Both the position numbers and the translations under genes were made by a program. Source: Thermotoga caldifontis AZM44c09 (GTDB lineage Bacteria; Thermotogota; Thermotogae; Thermotogales; DSM-5069). From it: a stretch of 64,000 nt of DNA. Under the pieces are notes generated by a model, which searched no databases, had not been told where the DNA came from, and saw nothing but the letters and a program-made list of their open reading frames with translations. Shown piece after piece: positions 16,766-25,240 of the stretch. Each line of letters starts with the position of its first letter. Within the stretch, counting starts at the first letter, position 1. The stretch is taken from contig NZ_AP014509.1 in the NCBI RefSeq assembly GCF_000828655.1, positions 1,922,001 through 1,986,000 of the forward strand, given 5' to 3'.

Positions 16766-17863
16766 TCAAGCCGATGTGGTTTTTACACTCCCTCTGTAAA
16801 AAGGAAGTTTTACGATCCATCCTTTTACAGTCGCACCCTTCATGTCTATCGATACTTCTTCTCCCACCTTCAACGATGAATCGATCATCGCCAACGCAAT
16901 GGAACTCTGAAGCGTTGGAGAAAACGTCCCACTGGTGATAATCCCAACCTGTTTCCCATCTTTCAAAACGGGCATGCCGTGCCTTGCGATACGCCTTCCT
17001 TCGAGTTTCAACCCCCTGATGCGCCTTTTGACCCCCTGCTCTTTCTGGGCGAGCAGGGCTTCTTTCCCGACAAAATCTTTTTCTAACTTCACGACCCAGC
17101 TCAATCCCGCTTCCAACGGTGTCACGGTCTCGTCCATATCGTTCCCGTAAAGCAGGTATGAGGCCTCGAGCCTGCAAACGTCCCTCGCTCCGAGCCCGGC
17201 AGGTTTCAGTGAGAAGTCCTTACCGAGTTCGAGGAGTCCCCGCCAGATGTACACGGTGTCTTGCCAATCGCAACAGATCTCAAAACCGTCTTCACCCGTA
17301 TAGCCCGTCCTGCTGATCAGACACTTCTTCCCGAGAACTGTGAAATTCGCTGAGTGATAATACTTCAAAGATACGATTTCAGGCACGATCGATGAAAGCA
17401 GAGCCTCGCTCTTCGGTCCCTGTACGGCGATCAGACCGTAACGAAATGAAAGATCTTCGACCCGCACGTTGAAACGGCTTGACTGAGATTTGATCCATTC
17501 GAAATCTTTCTGCGTGTTGGCGGCGTTCACCACGAGCATCGCTTCGTCCTCGCCGAGCCTGTAAGCTATGAGATCATCGATGATCCCACCATTTTCGTTG
17601 CACATAACCGAGTACATCGCCTGACCTACGTTGATCGTACTGAAACTGTTCGTCAACAATCGGTCCAGGAACGCGACGGTGTCGGGTCCGCGAACGAATA
17701 TCTCTCCCATGTGCGAAACGTCGAAAAGGGCCACGTTCTTTCTGACGGCTTCAACTTCTGCCACGATGCTCTCGTACTGAAGTGGCATCATCCAGCCCGC
17801 AAAATCAACCATCTTCGCACCCAGTTTGACGTGTTCTTCATAAAGTGGTGTCTTCTTCTCCAT
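16766..17863 (-). CDS. gcvT: Glycine cleavage system aminomethyltransferase (T protein)
   Basis: Tetrahydrofolate-dependent aminomethyltransferase, 365 residues. It releases ammonia and forms methylene-tetrahydrofolate. Family stretches: TPLYEEHVKLGAKMVDFAGWMMP (residues 5-27), LFDVSHMGEI, RTGYTGEDGFEI, GARDVCRLEA and an ITSGTFSPTL segment. It is first of gcvT-H-PA-PB. The start at 17863 follows GAGGAGG by nine bases and overlaps the upstream DUF2007 gene by 26 bases. I see no glycine riboswitch: the only free sequence upstream is the 66 bases before pfkA. Confidence 0.97.
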   Translation of the reverse strand: MEKKTPLYEEHVKLGAKMVDFAGWMMPLQYESIVAEVEAVRKNVALFDVSHMGEIFVRGPDTVAFLDRLLTNSFSTINVGQAMYSVMCNENGGIIDDLIAYRLGEDEAMLVVNAANTQKDFEWIKSQSSRFNVRVEDLSFRYGLIAVQGPKSEALLSSIVPEIVSLKYYHSANFTVLGKKCLISRTGYTGEDGFEICCDWQDTVYIWRGLLELGKDFSLKPAGLGARDVCRLEASYLLYGNDMDETVTPLEAGLSWVVKLEKDFVGKEALLAQKEQGVKRRIRGLKLEGRRIARHGMPVLKDGKQVGIITSGTFSPTLQSSIALAMIDSSLKVGEEVSIDMKGATVKGWIVKLPFYRGSVKTTSA

Positions 17864-18068
17864 GCTTTTGCGCCTCCTCGATCAGTGAACGCGCCTCTTC
17901 GATTTTATCTTCCGGCACGAGTAGGTCCAGCAAACCACCCTGACCGAATATGACGGGATCGAACAATTTTGAAGTCCTCACAAGGACCTCTACACCGTTC
18001 TGTTCGAGCAGAGATTTCAGAAAATTTGCAAGCGTAACGTTGACACCCTCAACGAGGACTTTCCACAA
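17838..18068 (-). CDS. DUF2007-family small protein
   Basis: About 76 residues with the ferredoxin-like DUF2007 pattern: WKVLVEGVNVTLANFLKSLL, NGVEVLVRTS, then FGQGGLLDLLVPEDKIEEARSLIEE. This family is described as putative signal-transducing or PII-like; its role is unknown. Start choice: an AAGGTG ribosome site precedes TTG at 18068 by six bases. The upstream ATGs (18074, 18083) lie on or before that site. It overlaps gcvT, so it is first gene of the glycine cleavage transcript, an arrangement worth noting for regulation. Confidence 0.78.
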   Translation of the reverse strand: MWKVLVEGVNVTLANFLKSLLEQNGVEVLVRTSKLFDPVIFGQGGLLDLLVPEDKIEEARSLIEEAQKHGEEDTTL

Positions 18069-18134
18069 GTGCATCACCTTCATCGTCGTTATATAATCTT
18101 CCAAGGACAATTCTAACACTCTGGGGGGTAGAAA
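18069..18134. promoter_or_regulatory. Divergent promoter region between the gcv operon and pfkA
   Basis: Plus: TATAAT at 18092-18097 with a weak -35, giving a leader of about 30 bases before pfkA and its GGGGGG ribosome site. Minus: TATAAC with TTAGAA 17 bases upstream. Both use the same ATATAA core, so the two promoters overlap and should exclude each other. Confidence 0.5.
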
Positions 18135-19094
18135 ATGAAAAGCATAGCTGTCATGACCAGTGGAGGAGATTCTCCAGGAATGAACGCGGCGATCAGAGCC
18201 GTCGTGAGGTACGGGGTCAGGAACGGTTTGAAAGTTTTCGGTATCGAGAGAGGTTACTGCGGCTTGATAGATGGAGCCATCAGGGAGATGAGCTTCGCTT
18301 CGGTGGCTGGGATCATGGAAAAGGGCGGAACCATACTGCGAACGAGCAGGTGTGGCGAATTCCTGACGAAGGAAGGAAGAGAAAAGGCTGCGAGGAATCT
18401 TGCAAAATTCGGCATAGAAGGGCTCGTCGTGATCGGAGGCGAGGGCAGTCTAACAGGTTCAGTGGTTTTCCACAAAGAGTTCGGAGTTCCAGTGATCGGT
18501 ATACCCGGTACCATCGACAACGACATCGCATACACGGACATGTGTGTGGGAGTGGATACGTGCCTCAACACGGTGGTCGATGCGATTCAGAAACTCAAAG
18601 ACACCGCCACTTCTCACGAACGCGCCTTCATCGTTGAAGTCATGGGAAGAGAGTCCGGATACATCGCGTTGATGTCGGCGATCGCCACGGGTGCGGAAGC
18701 GGTCATCATACCGGAGGTACCAGTGGACCTTGACCAGCTCGCCGCGAGACTGCTCGAAGAGAGAAAGCGTGGGAAACTCAACTGTATCGTCGTGGTGGCG
18801 GAGGGTGCGGGAAAGGCTGAAGATGTTGCAAGGAAGCTTTCAGCAAAAATAGGCTACGAAACGAGAATCTCTGTGCTGGGTCACATTCAAAGGGGTGGAA
18901 GTCCCACGGCTTTCGACAGGTTGCTCGCCACGCGCATGGGCGTCAGGGCGGTACAGGCTTTACTCGATGGTGAAAAGTGTGCGACGACCATACTCAAAGC
19001 TGGAAAGATCGAACTGGTGGAGACAGAAAAGGTTGTGGCCACGAAGAAGCAGCTGGACCTTTCTCTTTACGATCTCTGCATGACGCTGTCGTGA
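18135..19094 (+). CDS. pfkA: ATP-dependent 6-phosphofructokinase
   Basis: Glycolytic PFK, 319 residues, the length of bacterial PfkA. Landmarks: [17 protein letters not shown] (8-24), [10 protein letters not shown] with Arg72, TIDND near 124-128, [13 protein letters not shown], and [14 protein letters not shown]. Position 104 is Gly (GGEGS, 101-105), which marks ATP use. Position 103 is Glu rather than the usual Mg-binding Asp, a conservative change. The ATG follows GGGGGG. It is followed after 11 bases by pyk, the common pfkA-pyk pair. Confidence 0.96.
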   Translation: MKSIAVMTSGGDSPGMNAAIRAVVRYGVRNGLKVFGIERGYCGLIDGAIREMSFASVAGIMEKGGTILRTSRCGEFLTKEGREKAARNLAKFGIEGLVVIGGEGSLTGSVVFHKEFGVPVIGIPGTIDNDIAYTDMCVGVDTCLNTVVDAIQKLKDTATSHERAFIVEVMGRESGYIALMSAIATGAEAVIIPEVPVDLDQLAARLLEERKRGKLNCIVVVAEGAGKAEDVARKLSAKIGYETRISVLGHIQRGGSPTAFDRLLATRMGVRAVQALLDGEKCATTILKAGKIELVETEKVVATKKQLDLSLYDLCMTLS

Positions 19095-19105
19095 GGGTAC
19101 GAACT

Positions 19106-20527
19106 ATGACGAAGACCAAGATTCTCTGCAGCTTAGGGCCGAGCAGTGAAAATGAATCAACGATAAAAGAATTGTTGAACGCAGGTGTGAACGGTTTCAG
19201 ACTGAGTGCCACCCACTACGATGTGGACAAACTGGTCACGCTGGTCAAACTGCTCGCTGAAATCAGGAGCGATTCCTCAACGGCCTTCTCGATCATAGTT
19301 GATCTACCCGGTTCCAAGTTGAGAGCAAAACCAGTCTCGAACTTTGAGTCACTGGAGTTACTGGAAGGTGAGACAGTCCTTCTTGTGGAATACGAACTTT
19401 CGACGAACAAGAAGCAGATCACGTTGAATGAACCATCGGTGCTGCGGCTGCTGGGCAAGGACGACATCGTCCTCCTCGACGATGGGAAGGCCCAGCTGAG
19501 GGTCGTCAAGAAGCAAGATAAGTATCTAGAATGCCTGGTGGAGAGGGCTGCAACGATCAAAAAGAATGCAGGGGTGAATCTACCAACCATCGAGCTCTCT
19601 GTTCCTTCCTTCACCGATAGAGACAAAGGCATCGTGAGGCGATTGGCCGATCTTCCGGTGGATTATTACTGTCTATCGTTCGTCAGATCATCGAGAGACG
19701 TTCAGGAAGCCAAGAACTTTCTTGAGACACTGAACTGCGAAGCTGCGATTCTGGCGAAGATAGAAACCAAGGAAGCCGTGAACGATTTTGAAAAGATCTG
19801 CAGTGTCAGTGATGGGATCATCGTGGCGAGGGGGGATCTCGCGATAGAAACATCGCTGGAGGAACTACCCATCCTTCAGAAAAAGCTGATAATGAAGGCT
19901 TCGAAGTTCAAAATCCCCATCGTTGTCGCCACACAGTTGCTCGAGTCGATGGTTGAAAAAGACCAACCAACCCGTACCGAGGTCACAGATATCGCCAACG
20001 CGATCCTCGACGGAGCAGATGCCTTGCTGTTAACTGTTGAAACTGCCGTTGGACAACGACCCGTTCTGGTGGTCGAAACGATGAAGAGAATCGTACAGAG
20101 CGTGGAAAAGCATCTGAATACGTACGGTGTATGGTTCGAGGCCAGACGAAGGGAGCCATCGACTGACACGTCGGACGCTATCGCCAAGAGTTCCTATGAA
20201 ATCGCGAAAGAAACGCGCGCGAAGCTCATCATAGCCTCCACAGCTTCTGGTAGCACCGCACGACGCGTTTCTTATTTCAGACCAGAATGTCCCATTCTGG
20301 CAACCACACCCAAAGAGTTGACCTACCATCAATTGTGCATCGTCTGGGGCGTCATCCCCGTGCTCGTGCCGGAAGTCTACTCCGTCGACATCGTGCTGCA
20401 TGTGGCGGTCGAGAAAGCGAAAGCGCTCGGATACGTGGAACCATCCGATACGGTCGTCATAACGCTCGGAACACCGTGTGGTGTGGTGGGAACGACGAAC
20501 ATGTTGAAGATACACACCGTTGAATGA
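19106..20527 (+). CDS. pyk: Pyruvate kinase
   Basis: Last glycolytic kinase, phosphoenolpyruvate to pyruvate with ATP formation; 473 residues. Landmarks: KTKILCSLGPSSENE (3-17), AKIETKEAV with the catalytic Lys near 220, IVARGDLAIE, TQLLESM and the C-terminal domain. The monovalent-cation site is changed. RxNxSH is RLSATH (32-37), and DTKGPEIR is DLPGSKLR (66-73), with Lys at the place of Glu117 of the rabbit enzyme. Lys at that place is the hallmark of K+-independent pyruvate kinases. The ATG at 19106 lies 12 bases after the pfkA stop; the longer ORF start lies inside pfkA. Confidence 0.95.
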   Translation: MTKTKILCSLGPSSENESTIKELLNAGVNGFRLSATHYDVDKLVTLVKLLAEIRSDSSTAFSIIVDLPGSKLRAKPVSNFESLELLEGETVLLVEYELSTNKKQITLNEPSVLRLLGKDDIVLLDDGKAQLRVVKKQDKYLECLVERAATIKKNAGVNLPTIELSVPSFTDRDKGIVRRLADLPVDYYCLSFVRSSRDVQEAKNFLETLNCEAAILAKIETKEAVNDFEKICSVSDGIIVARGDLAIETSLEELPILQKKLIMKASKFKIPIVVATQLLESMVEKDQPTRTEVTDIANAILDGADALLLTVETAVGQRPVLVVETMKRIVQSVEKHLNTYGVWFEARRREPSTDTSDAIAKSSYEIAKETRAKLIIASTASGSTARRVSYFRPECPILATTPKELTYHQLCIVWGVIPVLVPEVYSVDIVLHVAVEKAKALGYVEPSDTVVITLGTPCGVVGTTNMLKIHTVE

Positions 20528-20540
20528 AAGAGCTTCCGAA

Positions 20541-21404
20541 TCAAAGCGACTCCTTTCGGCGCACCAGTTCGTTGACTATATCGCACGCGAGAGAAACGTT
20601 GTTCTTCAAAAGTTCGATGTTGCTTCTGACGGTTCTCCCGTTGGAGATCTCGGCGAGCTTTGCGAGCAAAAACGGTGTGACGGCCTTTCCTTCTATCCTG
20701 GATCTCTTCAGTTCCTCCTTTGCCCTCCTGTCCCACTCTGAAAGTAGTTCCTCGCTTATCTCGTACTCAGCGGGAATGGGATTGAAGATCAACACTGAAC
20801 CAGGCAAGTTCAACCTGCACTTTTCAAGGTAGATCTCTACTATTTCAGAAACGCTGTCGACCCTCTGCACGGGAACATCGACTTCTCGAACGTAGAAGGC
20901 AGGCAGCTTGTTCGTTCTGTAACCAAGTACCGTAACTTGAAGTGTTTCGAGCATCTCGATCGTCGATCTCAGATCGAGCAAAGATTTCGGACCGGCAGAA
21001 ACAACGATCATGCGCGTTCGTGAAAGTTCCACAAGATCTTGAGAGACGTCCCACCTCTGTATGCCGTGCACACCCCCGATACCGCCGGTCGCGAAAACCT
21101 CTATGTTGTTCATCGCTGCGATCCTCATCGTGGCACTCACGGTGGTGGCCGCCCATGCCTTCTTTGCCAGTGCTACCGCTACCTCCGCGACCCCAACCTT
21201 CATGACATCGTCCCTCATACCCAGCTGAACGAGTTCGTTCAGCGTCAAACCCACCCTGATCTGACCTTCTACTATGGCTATCGTCTTGGGTTCACAACCT
21301 TTCTGTCTGACGAGATCTTCGAGTTGCTGAGCGACCTGCACGTTCAGAGGCCTCGGCAGTCCATGGGCTATCACAGTCGATTCAAGGGCAACCATCCTTT
21401 CCAT
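20541..21404 (-). CDS. psuG: Pseudouridine-5'-phosphate glycosidase
   Basis: Splits pseudouridine-5'-phosphate reversibly into uracil and ribose-5-phosphate. About 287 residues. Family marks: VALESTVIAHGLPRP (near 5), EVAVALAKKAWAATTVSATM, FATGGIGGVHG (near 105), and the AGPKSLLDLRSTIEMLET stretch (near 135) with the proposed catalytic Lys. ATG at 21404 preferred over the GTG at 21419, which overlaps the nitroreductase stop. No pseudouridine kinase (PsuK) is adjacent. Convergent with pyk, 13 bases apart, with no obvious terminator. Confidence 0.93.
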   Translation of the reverse strand: MERMVALESTVIAHGLPRPLNVQVAQQLEDLVRQKGCEPKTIAIVEGQIRVGLTLNELVQLGMRDDVMKVGVAEVAVALAKKAWAATTVSATMRIAAMNNIEVFATGGIGGVHGIQRWDVSQDLVELSRTRMIVVSAGPKSLLDLRSTIEMLETLQVTVLGYRTNKLPAFYVREVDVPVQRVDSVSEIVEIYLEKCRLNLPGSVLIFNPIPAEYEISEELLSEWDRRAKEELKRSRIEGKAVTPFLLAKLAEISNGRTVRSNIELLKNNVSLACDIVNELVRRKESL

Positions 21405-21412
21405 CGTCTTTC

Positions 21413-21913
21413 TCACCACGCTTCGTAGTGAATCCTTTCAGGTTTGAACCGATCGACAGGGTTCGGAGTTTCTGCAGGATAACCAACAGGAACGATCGAA
21501 AACGGTACGACGTGTCCTGGCAGTCCGAAGATCTTCCTGAACGCTTCCACGCGTTCTTCGTTCGGATAAACCCCGCACCAGACCGCTCCCAGCCCGAGTT
21601 CGACCGCTCTGAGCAGGATGTTCATCGTGGCTGCCGAACAATCCTGGACCCAGAAGCCCTTGTAAATCTCAAGGCTCGGATCTGCGCATACCAAGATCGC
21701 TACCGGTGCCTGCAGCACCATCCTGGCGTAAGGGTGAACCTCGGCGATCCTCTGCTTTCCCTCTTCGGACCTGATCACTATGAAGTGCCACGGTTGAGCG
21801 TTTCCTGCCGAAGGTGCGTGCATCGCTGCTCTTAAAAGTTCGGTCACGATCTCGTCTCCAACATCCTTATTTTGGTATTTTCTCACGCTCCTTCTCAAAT
21901 AAATGATGCTCAC
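21413..21913 (-). CDS. Nitroreductase-family flavoprotein
   Basis: FMN-dependent NAD(P)H oxidoreductase fold, about 166 residues. Family marks: RRSVRKYQNKDV near the start, APSAGNAQPWHFIVI (near 38), LGLGAVWCGVYPNEERVEAFRKIFGLP (near 115), and the closing PVGYPAE. Real start: GTG at 21913, six bases after GGGGGTG. The longer 249-residue frame reads through the EamA gene. It follows the EamA gene by five bases. The physiological electron acceptor is unknown. Confidence 0.9.
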   Translation of the reverse strand: MSIIYLRRSVRKYQNKDVGDEIVTELLRAAMHAPSAGNAQPWHFIVIRSEEGKQRIAEVHPYARMVLQAPVAILVCADPSLEIYKGFWVQDCSAATMNILLRAVELGLGAVWCGVYPNEERVEAFRKIFGLPGHVVPFSIVPVGYPAETPNPVDRFKPERIHYEAW

Positions 21914-21918
21914 GTTCT

Positions 21919-22749
21919 TCACCCCCTTTTCAGATTTCCAAGGATCGAAGCGGCAACAAGGATACACATACCGACCAACTGTGAAGACGTCACTCTTTCC
22001 GCGAGCAGCCAGAAAGCGAACAGGGATGCGAAGACTGGTTCGGCCGTGTAGATGAGCGCAGCCGAATTCGAACCCACGTCTTTCTGAAACTTCACCTGCA
22101 CCCAGAAGGCCACGACGGTTGCAAGTATCGAGGTGAAAAGCAGGGCGAAGAGATAACTCCATTTGAATCCCACAGGTCCTCCTAAGGGTGCCAGAAAGAG
22201 ATTGAACAGCGCAGTTAGGAGAAATTGGGGCAACAACAAACCAACTTCGTCGCAGTCTTTGTCATTCGTGTAGCGCGTGACGAGAACGATCTGGATCGCG
22301 AAGGCGATCGCACAGAAAAGGGTCAGTAGATCGCCGAGATTGAACGGATCTGCCGAGGGGCTACTCAGAAGGTACAGTCCCAGGATGGATAGGAGAAAAG
22401 AAAGGATTTGAAGACGCGACGGCCTAATCTTCTCGATGAAGAACGAGAAAACTGGCACGAACGGTACGTACAGAGATGTGATGAAACCGCTCTTGGTCGA
22501 ACTGGTCAGTTTCAACCCGCTCGTTTGCGTTGCGTAGCCTATGCCGATGAACAGTCCCAGTATCAATCCTTCTTTCCAGCGGGGCTTCTTTCTGAAAAAC
22601 AGGAGCGTGAACGAACTGGCGATGAGAAACCTGAACGAATTGTAAAAGAACGGATTGGACCCAGACAGGGCAACCTTCTGAACCGGGAAGGTCAATCCCC
22701 AGGCCACGGTAACGAGGAGCAGTGCCAGGATCGCTCTGACTCTTTTCAT
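21919..22749 (-). CDS. EamA/DMT-family transporter
   Basis: Drug/metabolite exporter of the EamA family, 276 residues, ten predicted membrane helices in two EamA repeats (about 5-125 and 140-270). Typical features are VAWGLTFPVQKVAL in the first helix and YTAEPVFASLFAFWLLAERVTSSQ in the second repeat. The substrate is unknown; amino acids and metabolites are common. The ribosome site GAGGAGGTG is unusually far (about 14 bases) from the only in-frame start. Cotranscribed with the nitroreductase. Confidence 0.9.
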   Translation of the reverse strand: MKRVRAILALLLVTVAWGLTFPVQKVALSGSNPFFYNSFRFLIASSFTLLFFRKKPRWKEGLILGLFIGIGYATQTSGLKLTSSTKSGFITSLYVPFVPVFSFFIEKIRPSRLQILSFLLSILGLYLLSSPSADPFNLGDLLTLFCAIAFAIQIVLVTRYTNDKDCDEVGLLLPQFLLTALFNLFLAPLGGPVGFKWSYLFALLFTSILATVVAFWVQVKFQKDVGSNSAALIYTAEPVFASLFAFWLLAERVTSSQLVGMCILVAASILGNLKRG

Positions 22750-22794
22750 GTGTTGTGCGAGTTCACCTCCTCAGACAATGCTACCAAAAAAATA

Positions 22795-22818
22795 AGAGCC
22801 ACACGCGAGTGTGGCTCT
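22795..22818 (-). terminator. Intrinsic terminator after the zinc peptidase gene
   Basis: A 10-bp perfect stem (AGAGCCACAC / GTGTGGCTCT) around GCGA. On the minus strand it is followed by TTATTTTTTT, and on plus by CAAAATTTTTT. It ends the zinc peptidase transcript before the EamA gene. Confidence 0.85.
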
Positions 22819-22838
22819 CAAAATTTTTTCTAACTCTT

Positions 22839-23528
22839 TCAATCTCTCCTTCCGAAAGCGCCTGCAATGAGGAGCATCCTGAGCAGTTGCAAAACAGCCG
22901 TCGCTGTTGCCGCAACGTACGTCAGCGCAGCAGCCGAGAGCACCTTCTTGACACCCTTGAGCTCTTCTTCGCTCATCAAAAGGCTTTCTCTCAAAAGTTT
23001 GAGCGCCTTTCTGCTGGCATCATACTCGACAGGCAGAGTCACCAGGCTGAACAGCACGGCCAGCGAGAAGAGAACGATCCCGAACTGCCAGAGCCCAGGT
23101 ACTGCAAAGATGATGCCCATTATGAAGAGTATCCACGCGAGAGACGAACCCAAACTCGCGACGGGCGCAAGGATCGTTCTGAACACCAACAGTGGATTCT
23201 TCTGTGCATCCTGTATGGCGTGTCCGATCTCGTGTGCGACCACGCCCAGCGCTGCCACAGATTGACTCGCGTAAGTGGCCGAAGACAACCTGACGACCTT
23301 GCTTCTCGGATCGTAGTGGTCAGTCAAATGGCCCGGCACAGCTTCGACGCGCACGTTGTAGATGCCCGCTATCTCAAGCAACCTCATGGCGAGCTGGCTT
23401 CCGGTGAGTCCTACTGAGGCTCTGAACTTCGAATACTCTGAAAAGGCTGTACTCACCTTGACCTGCGCCCAGACGGCGAGTATGAGCGCGGGTATCAGAA
23501 GCAGAAACGTTGGATCGTAGAAGAACAT
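22839..23528 (-). CDS. Membrane zinc metallopeptidase (YugP family)
   Basis: Neutral zinc metallopeptidase of the YugP group, 229 residues. An N-terminal membrane helix is followed by a zinc site HEIGH in VVAHEIGHAIQDA (near 118-130), two further hydrophobic segments (LAPVASLGSSLAWILFIMG; WQFGIVLFSLAVLFSLVT), and the EYDASRKAL segment with the third ligand. The start at 23528 follows GGAGGTG by five bases. The substrate is unknown. Confidence 0.9.
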   Translation of the reverse strand: MFFYDPTFLLLIPALILAVWAQVKVSTAFSEYSKFRASVGLTGSQLAMRLLEIAGIYNVRVEAVPGHLTDHYDPRSKVVRLSSATYASQSVAALGVVAHEIGHAIQDAQKNPLLVFRTILAPVASLGSSLAWILFIMGIIFAVPGLWQFGIVLFSLAVLFSLVTLPVEYDASRKALKLLRESLLMSEEELKGVKKVLSAAALTYVAATATAVLQLLRMLLIAGAFGRRD

Positions 23529-23583
23529 GCTTTCACCTCCTCGTTCCACACCAATTCTAAGACGATTCTGTAAAACTACATGT

Positions 23584-24828
23584 TCAAATCAGGTGAACGA
23601 AAAGTCCACTCTTGAGTTTTGGTTCGAACCACGTCGACTTCGGTGGCATGATCAAGTTCGCATCCGCAACGCTCATCAATTCTTCCAGAGACGTTGGATA
23701 GAGCGCGAACGCGACTGCCCAACCCTTGTTCAAAACGTAATCTTCGAGCGCGTTGAGACCGTGTATACCGCCAACAAAATCGATCCTCTTGTCTGTCCTC
23801 GGGTCCTTAATGTTCAGAATTCTATCCAGCACCTCTCTCTGCAATATCGAGACATCCAGGGTCGCTGTGGGATCGGATTCAGCCTGCTTCAAGATTTCAT
23901 CCTTCACTTTCAACCTGTACCACGTGTTTGCCAAGAACATACCAAATTCATGCTTTTCCTTGGGTTTGTACGGCTGAGCAGGCGCTTTCTCAACGATGAA
24001 CGCCTGACCCAGTCGGTTCAAAAACTCCTCCACGCTGAGACCGTTCAAGTCTTTCACAACCCTGTTGTAATCGTATATCTTGAGTTGACTGTGAGGAAAG
24101 ACGACACCCACAAAATAGTTGTACTCTTCCATTCCCGTGTGATTGGGATTTCTGCTGGCCATCCTTTCTGCGACTCTCACAGCCGCGGCAGCCCTGTGGT
24201 GACCGTCTGCGATGTAAAACACCGGCACTTCTTCAAACGCTTGCTTGATTTGTTCTACGGCAGCTCTGTCTCTGACGGCGTAGATAGTCTGTCTGACCCC
24301 ATCTTCATCCACGAAATCGTATTCAGGTTCCTGATCGGTGAAAGACTCGATCAGACTGTCTATCTTCTGATTGGAACGATAGAACAGGAACACCAATCCC
24401 GTTTGTGCTCGCAAGCATTCTATGTGTTTGACTCTTTCTTCTTCTTTTTCTTTCCTGGTCAGCTCGTGCTTTTTGATCTTCGAATCGATGTACTCTCTGG
24501 CAGAAAACGTCGCGACCAGACCGGTCTGGGTGTGATCGTGCGAGATCTGTCTGTAGATGTAGAAACAGTCTTGATCCTCCTGGAAGAAGATCCCATCTTC
24601 GATGTACTTCTGAAGGTTTCGCTTCGCCACCGCCAAGGCTTCCTCAGAGGCTGGATCGACCGGACGTTCGAAGTTCACCTCCGGCTTCGTCACTCTGTAA
24701 AAAGCCAGAGGGTTCGACAGTACGATCTTTCGTGCTTCTTCAGAACTTATCACGTCGTACGGTTTCACAGCAACCTTGGCCGCGAACTCCCTTTTTGGCC
24801 TGAGGGCCCTGAAAGGCTTAACAACCAC
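23584..24828 (-). CDS. DUF1015 family protein
   Basis: About 414 residues. The family opening VKPFRALRPKREFAAKVAVKPYDVIS is complete, and the middle has YIADGHHRAAAAVRVAE (near 215) and a closing VADANLIMPPKSTWFEPKLKSG segment. DUF1015 has no established function that I know; the His-rich ADGHHR block looks like an active or metal site. GTG at 24828 is nine bases after AGGAGG; the TTG at 24837 touches the ribosome site. It overlaps the 3' end of ybeY by 11 bases. Confidence 0.9.
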   Translation of the reverse strand: MVVKPFRALRPKREFAAKVAVKPYDVISSEEARKIVLSNPLAFYRVTKPEVNFERPVDPASEEALAVAKRNLQKYIEDGIFFQEDQDCFYIYRQISHDHTQTGLVATFSAREYIDSKIKKHELTRKEKEEERVKHIECLRAQTGLVFLFYRSNQKIDSLIESFTDQEPEYDFVDEDGVRQTIYAVRDRAAVEQIKQAFEEVPVFYIADGHHRAAAAVRVAERMASRNPNHTGMEEYNYFVGVVFPHSQLKIYDYNRVVKDLNGLSVEEFLNRLGQAFIVEKAPAQPYKPKEKHEFGMFLANTWYRLKVKDEILKQAESDPTATLDVSILQREVLDRILNIKDPRTDKRIDFVGGIHGLNALEDYVLNKGWAVAFALYPTSLEELMSVADANLIMPPKSTWFEPKLKSGLFVHLI

Positions 24829-25240
24829 CGCGTTCAACCTCCTTTAAGTACTCTTCCTGTTTGTGGAACATGACCTCTGAACGACTCGTGTCGAACTCGT
24901 GATCGTAACCTGCAAGGTGCAGTGTGGCGTGAATCGTGACCCTCAGCAGTTCCTCCTCATAGTCGCAGCCGAACTTGCGTGCGTTTCTCGATATCACGAC
25001 AGGACAGAGAAATATTTCACCGTATAGATCCTGATCGTTGTAAACGAACGTCAGCACATCGGTCGAACCCTTGACCTTTCTGAAGGCTTCGTTCAACCTG
25101 GCGATGGTCTTTTCACCGACGAAGAAAACATCCACTGAGACGTTTCCTATTTCCTCTTCCACGATTTTCTCAACGATCTTTCGTATTCTCCTGATCGGAA
25201 CCCTGTGTTTCGTTCGATTTTGAATCCGGATTTTCGGCAA
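24818..25240 (-). CDS. ybeY: Endoribonuclease YbeY (rRNA maturation)
   Basis: Zinc-dependent single-strand endoribonuclease acting in 16S rRNA 3'-end processing and ribosome quality control; 140 residues. The metal motif is HATLHLAGYDHEFD (near 103-116), preceded by DVLTFVYND. The start is TTG, six bases after GGGTGA, overlapping the 7TM-HD gene by 71 bases. phoH, the HD gene and ybeY in this order is a widely conserved cluster. Confidence 0.95.
   Translation of the reverse strand: MPKIRIQNRTKHRVPIRRIRKIVEKIVEEEIGNVSVDVFFVGEKTIARLNEAFRKVKGSTDVLTFVYNDQDLYGEIFLCPVVISRNARKFGCDYEEELLRVTIHATLHLAGYDHEFDTSRSEVMFHKQEEYLKEVERGGC

Noticed and set aside
18069-18134. Glycine riboswitch before the gcv operon
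   Set aside because: Only 66 bases are available upstream of the first gene; a glycine aptamer does not fit and no typical pairing is seen.
23584-23600. Lone promoter-like TTGAAC / TAGAAT elements before the zinc peptidase gene
   Set aside because: Spacing between the two hexamers is wrong (14 or 22 bases), so I do not call a promoter.
23527-24873. 448-codon plus-strand frame antisense to the DUF1015 gene
   Set aside because: DUF1015 on the minus strand has complete family motifs; the plus frame has none and no ribosome site.
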